A DNA stretch of 25,090 bases from CALELF01 sp045617925 (GTDB lineage Bacteria > Synergistota > Synergistia > Synergistales > Synergistaceae). Position numbers and translations under genes: made by a program. Positions 23,482 to 25,090 of this stretch are shown in pieces (the first letter of the stretch is position 1; each line of letters opens with the position of its first letter). The stretch is taken from the NCBI GenBank assembly GCA_045617925.1, contig JAZLJR010000029.1:1-25090 (forward strand), read 5' to 3'. A model generated the notes under the pieces. The model ran no database searches, had not been told where the DNA came from, and saw nothing but the letters and a program-made list of their open reading frames with translations.

Positions 23482-25090
23482 TTAATGTCCCCTAAACTTT
23501 GTATGATAAGCTTTTTCGCAATACTCTTTAACAACTCTGTGAGTGTTGAAGTAGCTTGCATTGATTGCAATAGTATTTCTTGAAATTTCAATCCATTTGT
23601 CTTTATCATTGTAGTAGGTAGGTATTAAAACATTCTCTAGCTTGTTATATAAATCCTCGGCATCTAGCCTACTATCATATTGCTGTGTGCTTACAGTGTT
23701 ATCATCAGGTCCAATTGCCCAACCAGTTACATTTTCAATGCAACCTTCTATCCACCAACCGTCAAGGATAGAGAAGTTTATAACACCATTGTGAACAGCT
23801 TTCATTCCACTAGTTCCCGAAGCTTCATGAGGTCTCATTGGCGTGTTTAACCAAACATCGACGCCCGATGTTAGTAATTTACCTAAATTCATATTGTAAT
23901 TTTCAAGGAAAACAATTGGTAAATCAGTGACTGAATCTTTTGCCAATTTATAAATTTCGGCAATTAAATCCTTACCTGGTTCATCTTTAGGGTGTGCTTT
24001 GCCGGCAAATATAAACTGTACTTTTCCTTTGGTAATTTTTAGTAATCTCTTTATATCGGAGAAAATCAGCGTTGCACGTTTGTATGTTGCAGCACGTCTA
24101 GCAAAACCAATTGTCAGAACCTCTGGTGAAAGTTCTTTGCCTGTCTCTTCTAGCACATAGGCCAAAAGTTTCATTTTTTGTGCTTGGTGTGCCTTCCAAA
24201 TTTCATTTTTTGGAATAGTTAGAGCTTGCATTAAACGTGATGGGTCATTTCTCCAACCTGGAATATAGTTATCATAAAGTCTTGCAAAAGCCGGACTTGT
24301 CCAAGTTGTTGAGTGAACTCCATTTGTAATCCAGTCAATAGCATCATTATGGAACATATCACGGCTTACAAAGGCGTGTTTCTTGGAAACTCCGTTTATG
24401 TAACGGCTAAATTTCATAGCCAAGTCAGTCATAGAAACACCGTCACCAGGAATTACTTTGCGCATTGCGTTGGCTCTTGAAGCTCCTAACACCTTTTCAA
24501 CTAGATCATATAGGAAATAATCATGTCCAGCTGGAACTGGAGTATGGGTTGTAAAGACAACTTTCTCTTTTATCTTATCTTCGACTTCATTGTAACCGCG
24601 TTCTCTCATTAATTCTAGCGTAATAAAGCCAGCGTGACCTTCATTCAAGTGAAAAGTTTCTATGTTGCTGTATCCTGCATCACGGAGGAAACGTAACCCG
24701 CCCATGCCTAAAACCAATTCCTGTAAAATGCGGTATCTATTGTCACCACCGTAAAGCTTTGCGGTTAATTCCCTATCTTCAGGTGTGTTGCTTGGTAGGT
24801 CTGTATCGAGGAAGTATATTGGAAGCGTATGTCCGTCCTCCCCCATCAATGTATAGCACCAAGCAGCAATCTCAACGACACGACCTTCAAGATTAAGAGC
24901 AACTCTGTGCGGTAGTAATTTCAAATAGTTGTTGGGGTGCCAAGTGGTGTCATATTCAGTTTGTTTACCGTTTTTGTCAATTTTCTGAGTGAAATATCCC
25001 TTTTTGTATAATAATGTAACTGCAACAGCTGGAACACCAAGGTCAGCAGCACTTTTTAAGATATCTCCTGCTAATATTCCAAGACCACCA
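23482..25090 (-). CDS. glgP: Alpha-glucan (glycogen) phosphorylase, 5' end beyond the window
   Basis: The enzyme releases glucose 1-phosphate from glycogen. The open frame continues without a stop to the right edge, giving 535 residues in the window. The visible N-terminal part is the phosphorylase segment GGLGILAGDILKSAADLG, followed by KKGYFTQ, so a TTG at 24924 is not the start. Other motifs: FHLNEGHAGFITLE, TTHTPVPAGHDYF, NGVHSTTWT, and HEASGTSGMKAVHNG with the PLP lysine. The pattern matches the DUF3417-type alpha-glucan phosphorylases rather than the longer muscle/MalP type. Whether the DUF3417 N-domain is present cannot be seen. It is the upstream partner of glgA. Confidence 0.94.
   Translation of the reverse strand, partial: GGLGILAGDILKSAADLGVPAVAVTLLYKKGYFTQKIDKNGKQTEYDTTWHPNNYLKLLPHRVALNLEGRVVEIAAWCYTLMGEDGHTLPIYFLDTDLPSNTPEDRELTAKLYGGDNRYRILQELVLGMGGLRFLRDAGYSNIETFHLNEGHAGFITLELMRERGYNEVEDKIKEKVVFTTHTPVPAGHDYFLYDLVEKVLGASRANAMRKVIPGDGVSMTDLAMKFSRYINGVSKKHAFVSRDMFHNDAIDWITNGVHSTTWTSPAFARLYDNYIPGWRNDPSRLMQALTIPKNEIWKAHQAQKMKLLAYVLEETGKELSPEVLTIGFARRAATYKRATLIFSDIKRLLKITKGKVQFIFAGKAHPKDEPGKDLIAEIYKLAKDSVTDLPIVFLENYNMNLGKLLTSGVDVWLNTPMRPHEASGTSGMKAVHNGVINFSILDGWWIEGCIENVTGWAIGPDDNTVSTQQYDSRLDAEDLYNKLENVLIPTYYNDKDKWIEISRNTIAINASYFNTHRVVKEYCEKAYHTKFRGH

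Noticed and set aside
24922..24924. TTG as start codon of a complete glgP
   Set aside because: Conserved phosphorylase sequence (GGLGILAGD and following) continues in frame upstream to the window edge.
1..25090. CRISPR arrays, insertion sequences, prophage or toxin-antitoxin loci
   Set aside because: No regularly spaced repeats, transposase or integrase motifs, or terminal inverted repeats were seen. The window is packed with core metabolic genes.

Overview
The window looks like a chromosomal segment from a low-GC Firmicute that has an outer membrane, most likely class Negativicutes. Two lines point there. First, it has AGGAGG-type ribosome binding sites and Firmicute-like housekeeping proteins next to LPS-export genes (lptC, lptD). 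Second, it carries a complete sodium-pump methylmalonyl-CoA decarboxylase operon of the kind used by propionate-forming Veillonella/Selenomonas relatives. Genus cannot be fixed from the sequence alone.

Layout. (1) Positions 41-10421, minus strand: one compact run, prfB - pfkA - small membrane protein - M23/LysM peptidase - pyrG - secreted TrbI-like protein - lptC - lptD - ddl. Gaps are 8-37 nt or overlaps. A strong promoter lies before prfB and a hairpin terminator follows ddl. It combines translation termination, glycolysis, CTP supply and cell-envelope building. (2) Positions 10442-11605, plus strand: a biotin-protein ligase without HTH, then a promoter-driven tRNA trio Gly(TCC)-Ala(CGC)-Tyr(GTA) and a terminator. 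(3) Positions 11614-14315, plus strand: promoter, proS (short type without editing insertion) and trpS, ending in a terminator shared with the converging operon. (4) Positions 14328-20495, minus strand: promoter and seven genes for the two halves of methylmalonyl-CoA mutase, the epimerase, and the alpha, delta/gamma-like, biotin-carrier and beta subunits of a membrane decarboxylase. Together they convert succinyl-CoA to propionyl-CoA and export Na+. The ligase in region 2 would biotinylate the carrier. (5) Positions 20517-25090, minus strand: glycogen metabolism, with glgP (5' end beyond the window) and glgA together, then a terminator, then glgC with its own promoter and terminator.

The most unusual signal is in pyrG. 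The synthetase half of this CTP synthase is intact. In the glutaminase half the nucleophile Cys is Gly (residue 380), the catalytic His is Leu (503), the oxyanion Gly is Ser (352) and the glutamine-binding Glu is Asp (404). All were read codon by codon. This predicts a CTP synthase that cannot use glutamine and depends on free ammonia. Further points: unusual active-site and effector residues in PfkA, an RF2 programmed frameshift that restores the full-length protein, a conjugation-type (TrbI/VirB10-like) fold in an envelope protein beside lptC, and a tRNA-Ala with a CGC anticodon.
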